From Emiliania huxleyi CCMP1516 (lineage: Eukaryota > Haptophyta > Isochrysidales > Noelaerhabdaceae): a stretch of DNA of 64,000 bases. Positions 28,314-39,300 of the stretch are shown here, one piece after another. The notes beneath the pieces were generated by a model, which saw only the letters and a program-made list of their open reading frames with translations, was not told where the DNA came from and ran no database searches. The stretch lies in the NCBI RefSeq assembly GCF_000372725.1, contig NW_005197576.1:126166-190165 (forward strand). The letters run 5' to 3'. Position 1 is the stretch's first letter. The number at the start of each line of letters is the position of its first letter. The translations under genes and the position numbers were made by a program.

Positions 28314-29213
28314 TCAGCCGGGGCTTTCGCTCTCGAGCTGCAGCCCCTCGGCCAGCGCAGCGAGGCTCTGCGGCCCTCTCGGCGGCCCACAAGCCACGCA
28401 CTCTCGCGGCGGCGTCCGCGTGGCGGCAGCGAACTGGAAGCCCTCGCCGAGCGAGACGCTGTCTTGCGCCCCGATCGGCATCCCAGAGTCGAGCCTGCTG
28501 CAGTCGCTCGCCACCTGCAGGTCGCTCATTCGCGCGACGATCGCGCGGGCCGAGGCGAGAGAGTCGGCGCTGCCGCGCGCCGCAGCGATCGCCTCGCAGA
28601 GCTGGGCGCGCTGCTTGCAGCTGTGCTTGTGGCCGCCCTTCCAGTCGGCGAGCTGGTGCTCCTTTCCGCAGTAGGCCACCGTGCCGCACCGGGCGCACGC
28701 CTTGAGGTCGCCGCCCGCTCCGCAGACGGCGCACGCAGCGGTGCCGGCCTTGCCGCGCTCCGCGGGCGGCTCGCAGGCCTCGGCCCGCATCGCATGCAGG
28801 TCGCTCATGAAGACGGAGGCGACGGCCATGTTGTAGGCGCTCGGCGCGGGCTCGCCGAGTGACGGCAGCGCTCCGCACGCGACGAGGCAAAAGATGCCAC
28901 GCCGGCCCGCCCGCTCGGTGACCGCCGACTTGGTGGCCGTGCTGATTTTCGCGACGTACTCGGAAGGGAAGCCGAATGGCGGCCCGGTGAGCAGGCGGCG
29001 GATGTTTCTGAGGTCGCCAACTTCGACGATTTTGGCCTTTGCGAGCACCGTCTCCGGGCTAAGGCCAGCCGCTTCGGCAGCATGCTCTGTCCGCAGGTCG
29101 AGCACGAGCGCAGCCAGTGTGGCATCGGCGCCGCCGGCCGAAGACTCGACCTGATCGAGGTGCTCCAACACCCACTCGACTGCAGCCTGCTGGGCTGGGG
29201 GTGGCATGGACAT
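28314..29213 (-). CDS. MYND zinc-finger protein
   Basis: Taking ATG 29213 (MSMPPPAQQAAVEWVLEHLD) gives 300 codons; the frame extends further upstream but that part reads as untranslated leader. The MYND finger is complete: CAVCGAGGDLKACARCGTVA, then YCGKEHQLADWKGGHKHSCK, with C-x2-C, C-x2-C, C-x3-H and H-x3-C ligand pairs. The N-terminal 170 residues are helical (LEHLDQVESSAGGADATLAA, VGDLRNIRRLLTGPPFGFPS). MYND fingers bind Pro-rich peptides in transcriptional or signalling proteins; single-MYND proteins are greatly expanded in algae (family knowledge). No SET or other catalytic domain is visible. Confidence 0.8.
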   Translation of the reverse strand: MSMPPPAQQAAVEWVLEHLDQVESSAGGADATLAALVLDLRTEHAAEAAGLSPETVLAKAKIVEVGDLRNIRRLLTGPPFGFPSEYVAKISTATKSAVTERAGRRGIFCLVACGALPSLGEPAPSAYNMAVASVFMSDLHAMRAEACEPPAERGKAGTAACAVCGAGGDLKACARCGTVAYCGKEHQLADWKGGHKHSCKQRAQLCEAIAAARGSADSLASARAIVARMSDLQVASDCSRLDSGMPIGAQDSVSLGEGFQFAAATRTPPRECVACGPPRGPQSLAALAEGLQLESESPG

Positions 29214-29511
29214 GATGCCTGAGCGGCGCAACGCCGGACGCGGTGTACCGGGGAAAAAGAATTTTGTGGAAACCGCGGCTCTACAGCAGACGAACGGACT
29301 AGCACCACGCACCACGGGCACAGCGGGAAAAGAAAGAACATCTTGTAACGCACACCACACCATGCACATACACCATGGTCCATGCGTCGTGGGCGGTTCG
29401 GGAGGTTGGACGCGTTTCGCCGCCCAGCCGGCCAAGCATGTGCCCGCTAAAGCTACCCCACCACAGAGTCCCAAAGTCAACCCTTCCCACGTCCATGCGT
29501 CCGACTCGAGC

Positions 29512-30542
29512 TCACGCCAGCGCCGCCTTGACGTTGCCGATCACCTTGGTCGCGTTGGCGTGCACGACGTCCCACCTGCAGTACAAAAACAGCTGCAGAC
29601 GGGAGGCGGCGGGCGACGGGGTGCAGAGGAGGAGGAGTGCAGGCGGGAGTGAGGCTCTTCTAGGGGGGCGGCGAGCACTTGTTGCCGGCGATGACGTCAG
29701 GCGGGAAGAGCGGCGCGACGAGGCCAATCTGCGGAGCGGAGAGAGAGAGGGAGAGGGAGAGGGTTGGCTGCCTCTCGCGCCGGGCCCTGCGGTGCTCCGG
29801 GAGGGGGAGGGCTGTGGCGCGGGCGGGTGGACGGCGTGCCGAGCATCCGAGCTGCACAAAGTCGCCCGCGTTGTCGAGGTCGACTCCAGAGGTCGGGTTG
29901 AGCTGCAGCATCGGCAGGGCACCCTTGACTGCCTTGACCCAGGCGGCGCCGCCAGCGACGCCGGGGAAGATCTTCTGCACCGGCGCGCCCGCCTTGTACG
30001 CCGCGTACGCCTCGGACGGCGTCTGCGTCCCCGGGATGATGACGACGTTGTGCGTGCGGCACCACGTCACGACCTCGGGGACGAGCACGGGCGCGACGAT
30101 GAACTCGGCGCCGGCGTCGAGGGCCAGCTTGCAGTCCTCGATCTGTGCGGACGGGCGTCCGGTGTGTCAGCCGCCCGCCCCACCGTGAGCTCACACCCGA
30201 GAGCAAGGCGCGCACATCCATGATCGTGCCGCAGCCGACCATCACGTTGCCCGTCTTGAGCCCATCGTACTTTGCGCGGTACTCCGCGACACGGTCGAGG
30301 CAGCCAGGCGTGGTCAGCGTAAACTCGACGATCTGGAAGCCACCGTCGATCGCGGCGTCCATCGCCGGAGCACACTTCTCCGCAGTCGGCGTCCGAAGCA
30401 CAGCGCAGGCGCGGTCCTTCTTGAAGCGGTCCAGCACTGCCTGGAACGACTCTGGCGTCCGCATGTACTTGTCGCCGGCCATCGTGTGGCCGGCCCGCCG
30501 GAGCGGGGCGGTCGAGAGGCGAGCCGAGATGCGAGTAAGCAT
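29512..30542 (-). CDS. 2-dehydro-3-deoxy-phosphogluconate (KDPG/KHG) aldolase
   Basis: Exons complement(29512-29575, 29679-29728, 29858-30142, 30195-30542), 249 codons, all introns GT-AG. ATG 30542 (MLTRISARLSTAPLRRAGHT) resembles an organelle-targeting presequence. The bacterial-type Eda core follows: AVLRTPTAEKCAPAMDAAID, GGFQIVEFTLTTPG (the catalytic Glu motif), VMVGCGTIMDV, AGAEFIVAPVL, VVIIPGTQTPSEA, PVQKIFPG (the Schiff-base Lys) and IGLVAPLFPPDVIAGNK. KDPG aldolase splits 2-keto-3-deoxy-6-phosphogluconate into pyruvate and glyceraldehyde-3-phosphate in the Entner-Doudoroff pathway, known in diatoms and some other algae. The exon joins NAGDF|IGLVAP and AGNK|WDVVHAN restore the family's C-terminus. 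Confidence 0.88.
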
Positions 30543-31004
30543 GGGCCCCGAGGAGGTGCGACGACGAGCTTCGACGACGAGTTGGCAATGAAAGGTGGCG
30601 GTTGTTTTTTTTGTCAGCAGCCGTGTGTTTTGTTTTGGGGTTGGTTGTTTGGGGGGGTCGAACCAAACTCCCCGGGCGGCGCGAACTCCAACTCGCCAAA
30701 ACGCCGACGACCGTTCGTTGTACAACTGCTAGCGCCTGGCGTGGCGCGCAAACTCGCTCTGAGCCTAGCGCAGCGTGGGAGAGCACCAGTTGTGTGAGCT
30801 CTGTGTCTTCCTTTGCCAACAACATACCTACAACCAGTCCGCCTGCAACGCGCGTTTTCTTCCTTTCCAGAGGCCTTCCGCATTTTGCAGTCGGCGTCGT
30901 CGGCGCACCCGCTCCCTCGCCGACGCGCAGCCGAGCGCTCCCCAAGGGCAGCACACACGTGTGGTGCCGGCACGCTGCGGTCGCCGACCAGAACAGAGTC
31001 GCAC

Positions 31005-31439
31005 ATGTACATGGCGGACGAGGTACTCGGGTACAAGATGGCGGATGGCATGTCCGCCGCGATCAAGTCTTTCCAGCTTCGAGGCTCGTCGGGCGACGCG
31101 ATGGTCATCCGCATCGTCCACTCTTCGGACGAGCTCCAGATCGAAGAGAGCTGCAAGGGCCTCTCCTCGATCGAGGATCTCGCAGAGAAGATCGAGGATG
31201 CGATCGAGCCGCGCTACCTGCTATTCATTCACAAGCAGAGCCACACGGATGGGCGGGTCTCGTACCCGATCGCTTTCGTTGTCTTTATGCCGCCGAACGT
31301 GCCAGCGTCGCTCAAGATGATGTACACGCGACTGGTCCCTGCCCTCGTCGAGAAGTTTCGCGTGGCGAAGCAGTTCTCACTCTCGGACCCCGAGGACCTC
31401 ACGACCGAGTGGCTGGAGGAGAAGCTCGCCGGCAGGTGA
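31005..31439 (+). CDS. Glia maturation factor-like ADF-H protein
   Basis: 145 codons, the usual size of a single ADF-homology domain. ATG 31005 (MYMADEVLGYKMADGM); a second Met at 31011 is also possible. Features typical of GMF are IEDLAEKIEDAIEPRYLLFI, HTDGRVSYPIAFVVFMPPNV, SLKMMYTRLVPALVEKF and FSLSDPEDLTTEWLEEKL. GMF binds Arp2/3 complex and debranches actin filaments, rather than binding actin monomer as cofilin does. The closing DLTTEWLEEKL matches GMF better than cofilin. The ATG is about 460 bp downstream of the divergent KDPG aldolase start. Confidence 0.88.
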   Translation: MYMADEVLGYKMADGMSAAIKSFQLRGSSGDAMVIRIVHSSDELQIEESCKGLSSIEDLAEKIEDAIEPRYLLFIHKQSHTDGRVSYPIAFVVFMPPNVPASLKMMYTRLVPALVEKFRVAKQFSLSDPEDLTTEWLEEKLAGR

Positions 31440-31770
31440 CGCGGCTTGCGGCCTCCCCCGCCAATCGCCGCCGGCAGTGCGGATTCTTAGACCCATGCTA
31501 TCACCGGCGTCGCAAGAGAGGAATCCATAAGATCGGGGCGGCGGCCCCGTAAGCCCTTATATCGACTTATACCGGTTGTGAGCCTCCTCACACAGAAGCA
31601 CAACTTCGGGTCCGAAAATCGCACGTGAGTACAGTGACAGTAAAGAAAGAAAGAAACAAAGAAAACATCCTTCGCGCAATTCTTTTTTCTGGCAGCTGTG
31701 AGCGCTGTCAGAGCGGTGTTTCGACACCGATATCCTCTGCAGCTGCTCTGGGCAGCCGGCTGCAGCTGCG

Positions 31771-33237
31771 ATGCGGACCTCGACGGAGCTCAGCGCCCAC
31801 AGCGTCGACGACGAGTTTACGAGGAGCGGTCGCATCAATTCGTTGGTCTCGGTCGAGCTCGAGGACAAAGCCGAGGACGAGGCGCCGCGCCGCTCTCCGC
31901 GGCTGCACCACCTCGACTGGCTCCGCTCCTGCATGATCTTCTTTGCCGTGTTTTGCCACGTCTGGCAGACGCTCCACTTCCCGCCGCAGCACGCTGCCGA
32001 CGATGTGGTCTACACTAGCGAGCCTACTACCTCCGCTGCCTACTACCTCCGCTGGGTTCAGCTCGGCCGCCTCGTCTGCATCCCGCTGCTCTTCTTCGTC
32101 TCCGGCGCTGCGCTGGCCCTCGGGCCGTACAGCGCCGCCTCGTCGGGTCGCGGCATCGGCCCCACCTTCCTCAAGGTTGGCGTCCTCACCCTCGCCGGCC
32201 TCGCGCTGAACGGTCTCATCTTCCTCGCCGGGCCTCGCGACGAGAGGTGCTCTCTCGAGATGGCGGAGAAGCTGCACTGCAAAGGGCCGCTCATGGACTT
32301 CCTCATCGCGCCAAACGCGGGCAGCCTCTTCCCCATCCTGTACCAGTTCTGGTACACCCTCTTCCTCCTCCTCTTCCTCGCCGAGGACGCGCCGCTCTAC
32401 CGCGAGCTGCTATCCCTCTCCACCGGCGGCGAGCCGTCGCTGCCGCGGCTCCTCCTGCGCTGGCTCGCCGCGTCGGCGCTGTACGTGCTCGCCGGCCTCG
32501 CGCCGCCCGCCCTCCACCTGCAAGACGTGCTGCTGCTCGTCGCGGCGGAGGCAGCCCCTTCCCGCGGCTGCGAGCTGCGAGAGAGCAGCCCGACACTGAC
32601 CCTGGGCCCTGGTCCCTGGCCCTAGGCCGCCTTCCTCGGCTGCGTCTGCGGGAGTGCGCGCGCCGCGGCAGCCGGCGCCGGCCCCGCGGTGCGTCTCTGG
32701 CAGTACGGAGCTGCCGCTGCTGCGGTGCTCCAGTTTGGCGTGCCCCGCTTCCAGATCACTACATTCGACACCAACCTGGTGCTGTACTACCACGCCTTTC
32801 GGCAGCTCATGACGCTCGGGTTCGTCGTCACGCTCACGCGCGCGTCCGCCGCGCCGGTGGCGAGCCGCGCGTGGCCGCTCGTGCTCTTCGGCCTGATCCT
32901 GCTCTGCCCGTCGACCAGCTTCACGCTCGCCGGGATGATCACCTACCCGTGGTTCCCAAAGACTGCCGACCGGCTCCTCTGGCTCGGAGGATCCTTCGTG
33001 GTCCCGCTCGCGCTCGACCGCATCGGCCGCACTTTTGCCGCGGCGGGCGCCGATCTGCCCCTCCCCGCCTCGGTCGGCGTTGGGACGCTCCTCCTTTACT
33101 TTGTGCACCCCCTCTTCATCGCCGTCTTTGCCCGTTTCCCTGTCTTCCGCTCTGAGCCGTTCCTGCTCACCACGACTGCGCTCGTGTTCTGCTGCCTCGC
33201 TGGTCTAGCTCTGACGGGACGGCGGCGACCCACATGA
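31771..33237 (+). CDS. Acyltransferase-3 family multipass membrane protein
   Basis: Exons 31771-32550 and 32626-33237, 464 codons, with a GC-AG intron of 75 bp containing an in-frame stop. ATG 31771. A short acidic cytosolic N-terminus is followed by PRLHHLDWLRSCMIFFAVFC and HVWQTL, the D-x-LR ... H pattern of acyltransferase-3 (OafA/NRF-6) proteins. About ten transmembrane helices follow (RLVCIPLLFFVSGAALAL, QFWYTLFLLLFLAED, VGVGTLLLYFVHPLFIAVFA). These enzymes move acyl groups onto sugars or lipids at membranes; the acceptor cannot be inferred. The joined exons read LLLVAAE|AAFLGCVCG without a gap. Confidence 0.8.
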
Positions 33238-33447
33238 GCAAACGCTTCTCTCAACACCGCTCATCAACATACACGTACATGACACACGTAGCCTCCGCTC
33301 CTGCCGCACACCCTCACACACACGCCGCGCAAGTGTGTGGGAAGTGCAAGTGCAGCCTCCCCTGCCAGAGCACACGCATCGACACACGCGTCGACTTTTT
33401 CGTTCCTCGAAAGCGCCGTAAACAATAAAAGAACCTCTCGGCGAGAT

Positions 33448-33491
33448 CGACGGTCGCTCTAAGAGCGACGTCGCTCTAAGAGCGACCGTCG
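33448..33491. repeat. 44-bp near-perfect palindrome
   Basis: cgacggtcgctctaagagcg then acgtcgctctaagagcgacc and gtcg. The two 22-bp halves are reverse complements at 21 of 22 positions and each half holds a smaller palindrome (cgctctaagagcg). It lies between the acyltransferase stop and the REEP stop, two convergent genes, and could form a hairpin at the 3' ends. Confidence 0.75.
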
Positions 33492-33674
33492 AAAGCGTGC
33501 GCCCGCGGCCCGCGCCGGCGGCGCGGCACGCGGGCGCAGCGCGCGCTCACACCGAGTCAAACTACACGTTTCGCGCTCTGCAATCGTCATGGTGGCCAAC
33601 GCATGCGTTTCCTGATCGCTCGCAAACCACCCATCGTGTTGCGCGCGCTGAGTTCGCCAGCTCTCACTCCGACT

Positions 33675-34913
33675 TCACTCGGACTTGCCCGGCTTTGTCG
33701 TTGCGGGGCTTTTGCTTCTCGCAGATTGAGGTTGCGCGGCGCCAAACATCGCGGCGATCTCGCTCGAGACGGATGCGCGCTTTGCCTCGGGGAGCTTCGT
33801 CGAGAGGTCTTTCACGAGGAGCGCGGCGTCCTTCTTGATCAGGTCGGCGCGCATGTTGAAGAGAGGCACCAGGATCTGCCGAAAGACGCGGTCCGCGCCC
33901 TTGGTGAAGGGCAGCATCAGCCAGACCTACACTTCAAGAAAGAGCGGCCGTCATGGTTCGGGTGGGCACGTTCGAGTGCGGCCACCGAGATGCGACGGGC
34001 CGTCACGATCAGCGTCACCGAATGGAAGCCTGTTCACACCGACAGTCGTGAAGAGACGCCGTTCACTGGCACTAGCCGATCGAGCCGCACCGGGGATCCA
34101 GTCGAGTGCGTCGTCAACGATGGAGGCGAAGACGTGAAAGAGAGAGAAGACGCACCAGTACACGAGCCACTGCGTGTCGTCCTCGGGGTCGTCCTCGGTC
34201 GTGACCGCCACCGTGCTGGCAAGCAGCGGGTATGCCGTGCCCACCATGTCGACGATGAACTTCTCGACCACTCCGGGCATGAGGACAAAGACAAAGTACA
34301 GCCCGTAGAGGTGCGAGCCGTTGATGACCCACGCCCACGCGGTGTTGATCAGCGAGCTGTCTGAGACCCGTCCGGCGATCCCCTTGATGCGGGGCAGGAT
34401 GAACGGCTTCGTGATGGTGTCGTAGAGCAACGTCGAGCCGTCGGTCCACGGCAGCTGCAGCCACAGGAGAAAGAGGACCTGCATGTGGAACCAGACGTCG
34501 CGCACCGCCTCCGATTTGAAGAGGTTCAGCACGAGCCACTCGAGGTTGCTCGTGGCCACCATGAAGCTCGCCTGAGCCAGCCAGTACTGCAGCCATCTCC
34601 GGTCATCCTCTTCTGTGACCGAGCAGACTGCGCGCATTGACTCGAGAACAGGGAAGAAGACGCCGGCGACGGCTGCGCCAGTCGGGCTGAAGATGACGTC
34701 TTGGTAGTCGTGTGGCGCGAGCATGCAGATTGCGACGGCAACGGCGATGAAGCCGAGGTGGCCAACCACCTTCCGGCCTCTCGTCGGAGGCACCCGGTGG
34801 AGGAGCGCCGCCGCAGCCACGCCGACGGCCGTGGTCGCCCCGTACATGAGGTAGCGGCTCCAGTGCCTGGCCAGGTGTGAGGCGATCCTGCCCCCGAGGT
34901 TGTCGAACACCAT
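33675..34913 (-). CDS. TB2/DP1/HVA22 (REEP) family protein with two tandem domain copies
   Basis: Exons complement(33675-33926, 34089-34913), 359 codons. The intron uses a GC donor and joins DWIPG to VWLMLPF. ATG 34913 (MVFDNLGGRIASHLARHWSR). Two stretches share the family signature of hairpin helices followed by an acidic D-D-x2-WL-x-YW motif: GVFFPVLESMRAVCSVTEED then DRRWLQYWLAQASF (about residue 90), and GTAYPLLASTVAVTTEDDPE then DTQWLVYWCVFSLFH (about residue 235). The second continues into WLMLPFTKGADRVFRQILVP. REEP/HVA22 proteins wedge into and shape tubular ER. A single protein with two copies is unusual. R1 repeat copy A ends about 65 bp upstream of the start. Confidence 0.82.
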
Positions 34914-34975
34914 CGCGGCGAGAGGAGTGAGTGCGGACGGACGCGAAAAGTTTGGAATCAAGAAATAACCACGGG

Positions 34976-36007
34976 CCCTCAGCGGAGCTGGGAAGAGGAC
35001 CGCCGCAAGCGGCGTGGCGTGGAGCGGTTGTGCATCCCTCCGGGGGCCCCTCTGCGCCGGGGAGGCGTTGTTGGAGGCTAGGACGCAAGCGTCCGTCGCC
35101 CTTTTCAAACTCGGGGCCCACTCCGCTACGCTCCGACCCGAATTTGGAGGGCCTAAAAGTTTAAGGTGTTGCTGCGCAAAAGGGGTCGGACACCGGGCGC
35201 AGCTCATGGTTGCTAAGAGCTAGAAGAGGAGATAGAGAGAACAACCACCCTGTCCCGTTATTGCGTACACCAACAAACACCACAAAACGCTCTCTCTCTC
35301 CTGTCCGCTCACTCAGGGGGGTCACAACTACCAAGTCCCTCGACTAGCTGCCACAGGGCGCAGCTGCCACAGGGCGCAGCTGGAGACGCTCCCCCTCGGC
35401 ATCCACCCCCACCCGCTCCAGCCCCACTTCTGCTGCCGAGAGAGCTGAATCGAAGCAAGCGTGCCATTGCATCTTGGCGTGCTCCTGGAGCGCGGCTTTC
35501 TGCGGCCACGAGCACGGCGGAGTCGGCGTCGTAGCGCGCATCGTTCCCGCTCATCGCCCATTCCTCCCGTGACGTGTGTCGGCCGCGATTCGATGTCGCC
35601 ACCTTCATCGCCAACGAGGACTCCCTCGACTGCAGGGGGGCTCCGGCGCGGGGAGGGACTCCGCCTGCTGCGCTGGCCGACTGCGCCCTCCTCCTCCATG
35701 GGATCGATCCGATTCCGCAGCGGCGGTGCTGCGCGGGAGGCGGCCGCGGGCACGCTGGGCTCGATCAGCGGCTTTCCCCTCAGGTAGCGCGAAAGCACGG
35801 ATTTGGCGGACGTTCTGCTTTCAACTTTACGGATGTCTTGGCACCAGCTGAAGGCTTGCATCCCACATCACGCAGTTCCTGCACGGTATTCGGATTTTGG
35901 CTATTTGCTCGTGTGGGGGTATATCGCAGATTTGTCAATGGTACCGCGTCTGCGACGCGGGCGCCTTGCGGGCAGAGCCCTTAGCCACCCTTTTATCTTG
36001 CGCGGTC
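34976..36007 (-). repeat. Dispersed repeat R1, copy A (about 1 kb), ending just upstream of the REEP gene
   Basis: Sense is taken as minus. The sense 3' end (…ccgcttgcggcggtcctctt) abuts the REEP 5' end. Shared landmarks with the other copies are tgcacggtattcggatttt and ggtaccgcgtctgcgacgcg (sense 5' part), gtcacaactaccaagtccct, ccttttcaaactcggggccc and ccgaatttggagggcct. A coding-like stretch on the sense strand reads KAALQEHAKMQWHACFDSAL. No terminal inverted repeat was found. Family not recognised. Confidence 0.8.
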
Positions 36008-36300
36008 AAAAAGAATTTTTTCCGGCGCGGCACGGGACTGGCGCGTTCTGAAGAAAAGAGGAAGCCATGCGGAAGAAAGAAATTCAACAGGACAAAGAAA
36101 TTCGACGAACCTCCGACCAGTCGAGACCAGCCGCGGCGCCGCGGCCCGGAGCTCCTAGTTCCAGTGGACTCGCTTCAGCAGCCTCGCTCGCTTTCAGCAG
36201 CCTCGCGGTATTTGCAAGACCTGGTCGTTCGAACTCCCGCTCCTAGTAGCTGCAGCAATCTGCGCAGCAATCTCTGGCGCCTTGCTGTCTACGAGAACCA

Positions 36301-39300
36301 ATGGAGCACGTCGAGCAGCCACCGGCAGAGCAGCCGCCTCGGCTTCGCATCGGCTTCGCCGCCGAGTTCTATCACGTCTACCTCACGCCTCTGATGCGCT
36401 CGAAGCGCGGCACGCTCACCCTCGACGGGCTGCCCCGCCTGCCCGCAGAGGACGACGCCTTGGTCCTGCTGGAGCGCTTCCGAGCGGCGCTGTCAAAGCG
36501 GCAGCTCGACGGCTCGGGCCGAGCGACCCAGCGAGCCACGCTGTCGCTGCTCTGGCCGCGCTTCCAGCTCTCCATCAGCCTTTGGATGCTGGTCGGCCTC
36601 GCAACTGACGGCGCCCAGCCCTTCCTCATCGCGACTCTGGTTCGCGAGCTCCGCACCGGCACCGGCTCCGTCGGGACGCGGCTCGGCATCGTCGTGGCCA
36701 TCGGCGCGCTCTGCCTCGTCAACACGGCGTCGCTGCAGCAGGTCCTCTGGTTTGGCTCGCGGTGCGGCATGCGCGCAAAGGTTGGGCTCTCTGCGGCCGT
36801 CTACCACAAGATGATGCGGCTCGAGCTCGGCTCGGTCGCCTCGTGGTCGTCGTCCGCCGTCTCGAACCTGGTCGCGATCGACCTCGCGCGGCTCGAGCTC
36901 TCGGCGATGTTTTTCTGCTTCACGTGGGGGACGCCGCTGTGCCTCGTGATGTGCGCCACCCTCGCCGGTGTCCGCATCGGGGTCGCGGCCCTGCCCGGCA
37001 TCGCCTTCCTCGTCGCCCTCCTCCTCGCGCAGCGCGCCTTCGGCTGGCGCACCGGCCGGCTGCGTGCGCGCGTCGCGCGGGCGACCGACGCGCGCGTCAA
37101 GCTGATGCAGGACGTGCTGCTCGGCGCGACCTCGCTCAAGATCCACGCGTGGGAGGGCGCGCTGGAGAGGCGGCTGCGCGCGCTGCGCGCCGTCGAGCAC
37201 GCCGACATCAAAGCCGCTCTCTACACGCTGACCACGCTCGAGGCAGCAATCTTCTTCGCGCCGGGCGTCGCCACCTTTTGCTCGCTGCTCACGCACCGGT
37301 ACGCGCTGCCCGACGAGCCGCTCGAGGTCGAGGACGGCTTCGCGGTCCTCTCCATCTTCGCCATCCTCGTCAAGCAACTCAACATCTTCCCGCGCGCCCT
37401 CAAGGCGCTCGACGAGCAGCGCGTCTCCTTCCAGAGGGTCGAGCGCTTCCTCCGCCTCCCAGAGCTGCGGCTCGCGGGCGACGGCGCGGCGGGCGAGCCG
37501 AAGACGAGCGAGGGGACGGGCCCGAGGAGGGAGGGAGGAGGGGAAGGGCAAGCCGTCGCCTCCGCCCTCGCTCCCCTCATCGTGGCGGAGCGAGCGTGCG
37601 GGCAGTGGCTCTCGCACCACGAGCCGGCGGGCGCGCTGCCGACTCGCGCGGCCCCGGAGTTTGTGCTCCGCGACATCACCCTCTCGGTCGGCAAGGGCGA
37701 GCTTCACCTCCTCTGCGGCCCGATCGGGTGCGGCAAGTCGTCGGTGCTGCTGCTTCTGCTTGGCGAGATGCGCCGCACCGGCGGGCGAATGTCCCTCTCT
37801 GCCGACGAGTCTGGCGTCGGGTACGTGCCTCAGGCGGCGTGGATCGTCAACGCCTCGTTCCGCGACAACATCTTGATGGGCCGGCCACTGGACGAGTCGT
37901 GGTACGAGGAGGTGATCCGCTGCTGCGCGCTGCTGCCCGACCAGCTGCGGATTGGAGCCGACAGCTTGATCGGCGAGCGCGGCGTGACGGTGTCGGGCGG
38001 GCAGCGGGCGCGCATCTCTCTCGCTCGCGCCGTGTACGGCCGGCCGCGCGTCCTCCTCCTCGACGACCCGCTCTCTGCAGTGGACGCGCACGTCGCGAGG
38101 ACGCTCGTCGACGAGTGCCTCTGCGGGGTCGTCCGCTCGAGCGGCGCCGCCGTCCTGCTCGCCACGCACCAGGTGCAGCTTCCCAGACACCTCCTAGACC
38201 CTTCCTAGACACTTTCTAGACACCTCCTAGACTTCCTAGACACTTCCTAGACACTTAATAGACACTTCATAGACACCTCCTAGACACCTCCTAGACACCT
38301 CCTAGACACCTCCTAGACACTTCCTAGACGCTTCCTAGACACTTTCTAGACACCTCCTAGACACTTCCTAGACACCTCCTAGACACCTCCTAGACACCTC
38401 CTAGACACCTCCGAGACACCTCCTCACCTCCTAGACACTGCCTCCTTGCCACGCACCAGGTGCAGCTCGCAAACGCGCTCGCGGACGTGGTGCACGTGAT
38501 GGAGGAGGGCGCCGTCACTGCGAGCGGCCGCCCGGCGGACCTGAGCGAGCGCGGCTTGCTGCCAGCCGAGGGCGGCGGCGAGGGCGGCGGCGAGGCGGAG
38601 CCGCAGCGCGCCGTGAGCGGCGCCGCCGCCGGAGAGAGCAGCGGCAGGCCGGACGCCTCCGTGGCGGGGCCCGAGGCGTCGCGAGCCGAGGCCAAGGGCC
38701 CGCTCCAGCTCGGCGAGCCGTCCAAGGCGGAGCTCGGGCACGGGTCGCGCCGTGCAGCGGTCCGCTTCTACTGGGAGGCGATGGGCGGGGCGGCTCGCGT
38801 CGTGCCCGTGCTGGGCCTCGTGCTCGGCCTCGCGACGTGCAGGGCGCTCGCAGACTGGTCGTTGGGCGAGTGGATCCGAAAGGGCAGCGAGGCGAGTGGC
38901 GCCGTCCTGTACGGCGCCCTCATCGGCGCCACTGTCGTGCTCGGCTTGGCTCAGGGCGTCGCGATCGTCGATCGGATCATCGGCGCTTCGACCAGCATCC
39001 ACGCCTCAGTGCTCTCGCGCGTGCTGCGCGCGCCCAAGTCATGGTTCGACGCGACGCCGCAGGGGCTCGTCCTCGCCATCTTCTCCAAGGACCAGGACGC
39101 CATCGACGACCTCCTCCCCGCCACGATGCTCGCGCTGCTCAAGTGCTGCATAATCGTGGCGACTGCATTGGCCCTCGGCGTCGTGGCGGTGCCGGTCATC
39201 CTCGTCGTCCTGCCGATCGTCGGCCTCCTGTTCCGGTGGCTGACAAACTACTTCCAGGTGACGGCATCACAGCTCAAGCGGCTCGACAAGGCCTCGTCCG

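Noticed and set aside
29512-30542. Bacterial contamination suggested by the Eda-type aldolase
   Set aside because: The gene has three spliceosomal introns and sits among eukaryotic genes, so it is nuclear.
35880-36007. tRNA-like pattern in R1 (tggctaagggc, then a ccgcg/cgcgg stem on the minus strand)
   Set aside because: The loop lacks U33, the T-arm is poor and no full cloverleaf forms. At most it is a remnant of a tRNA-derived head.
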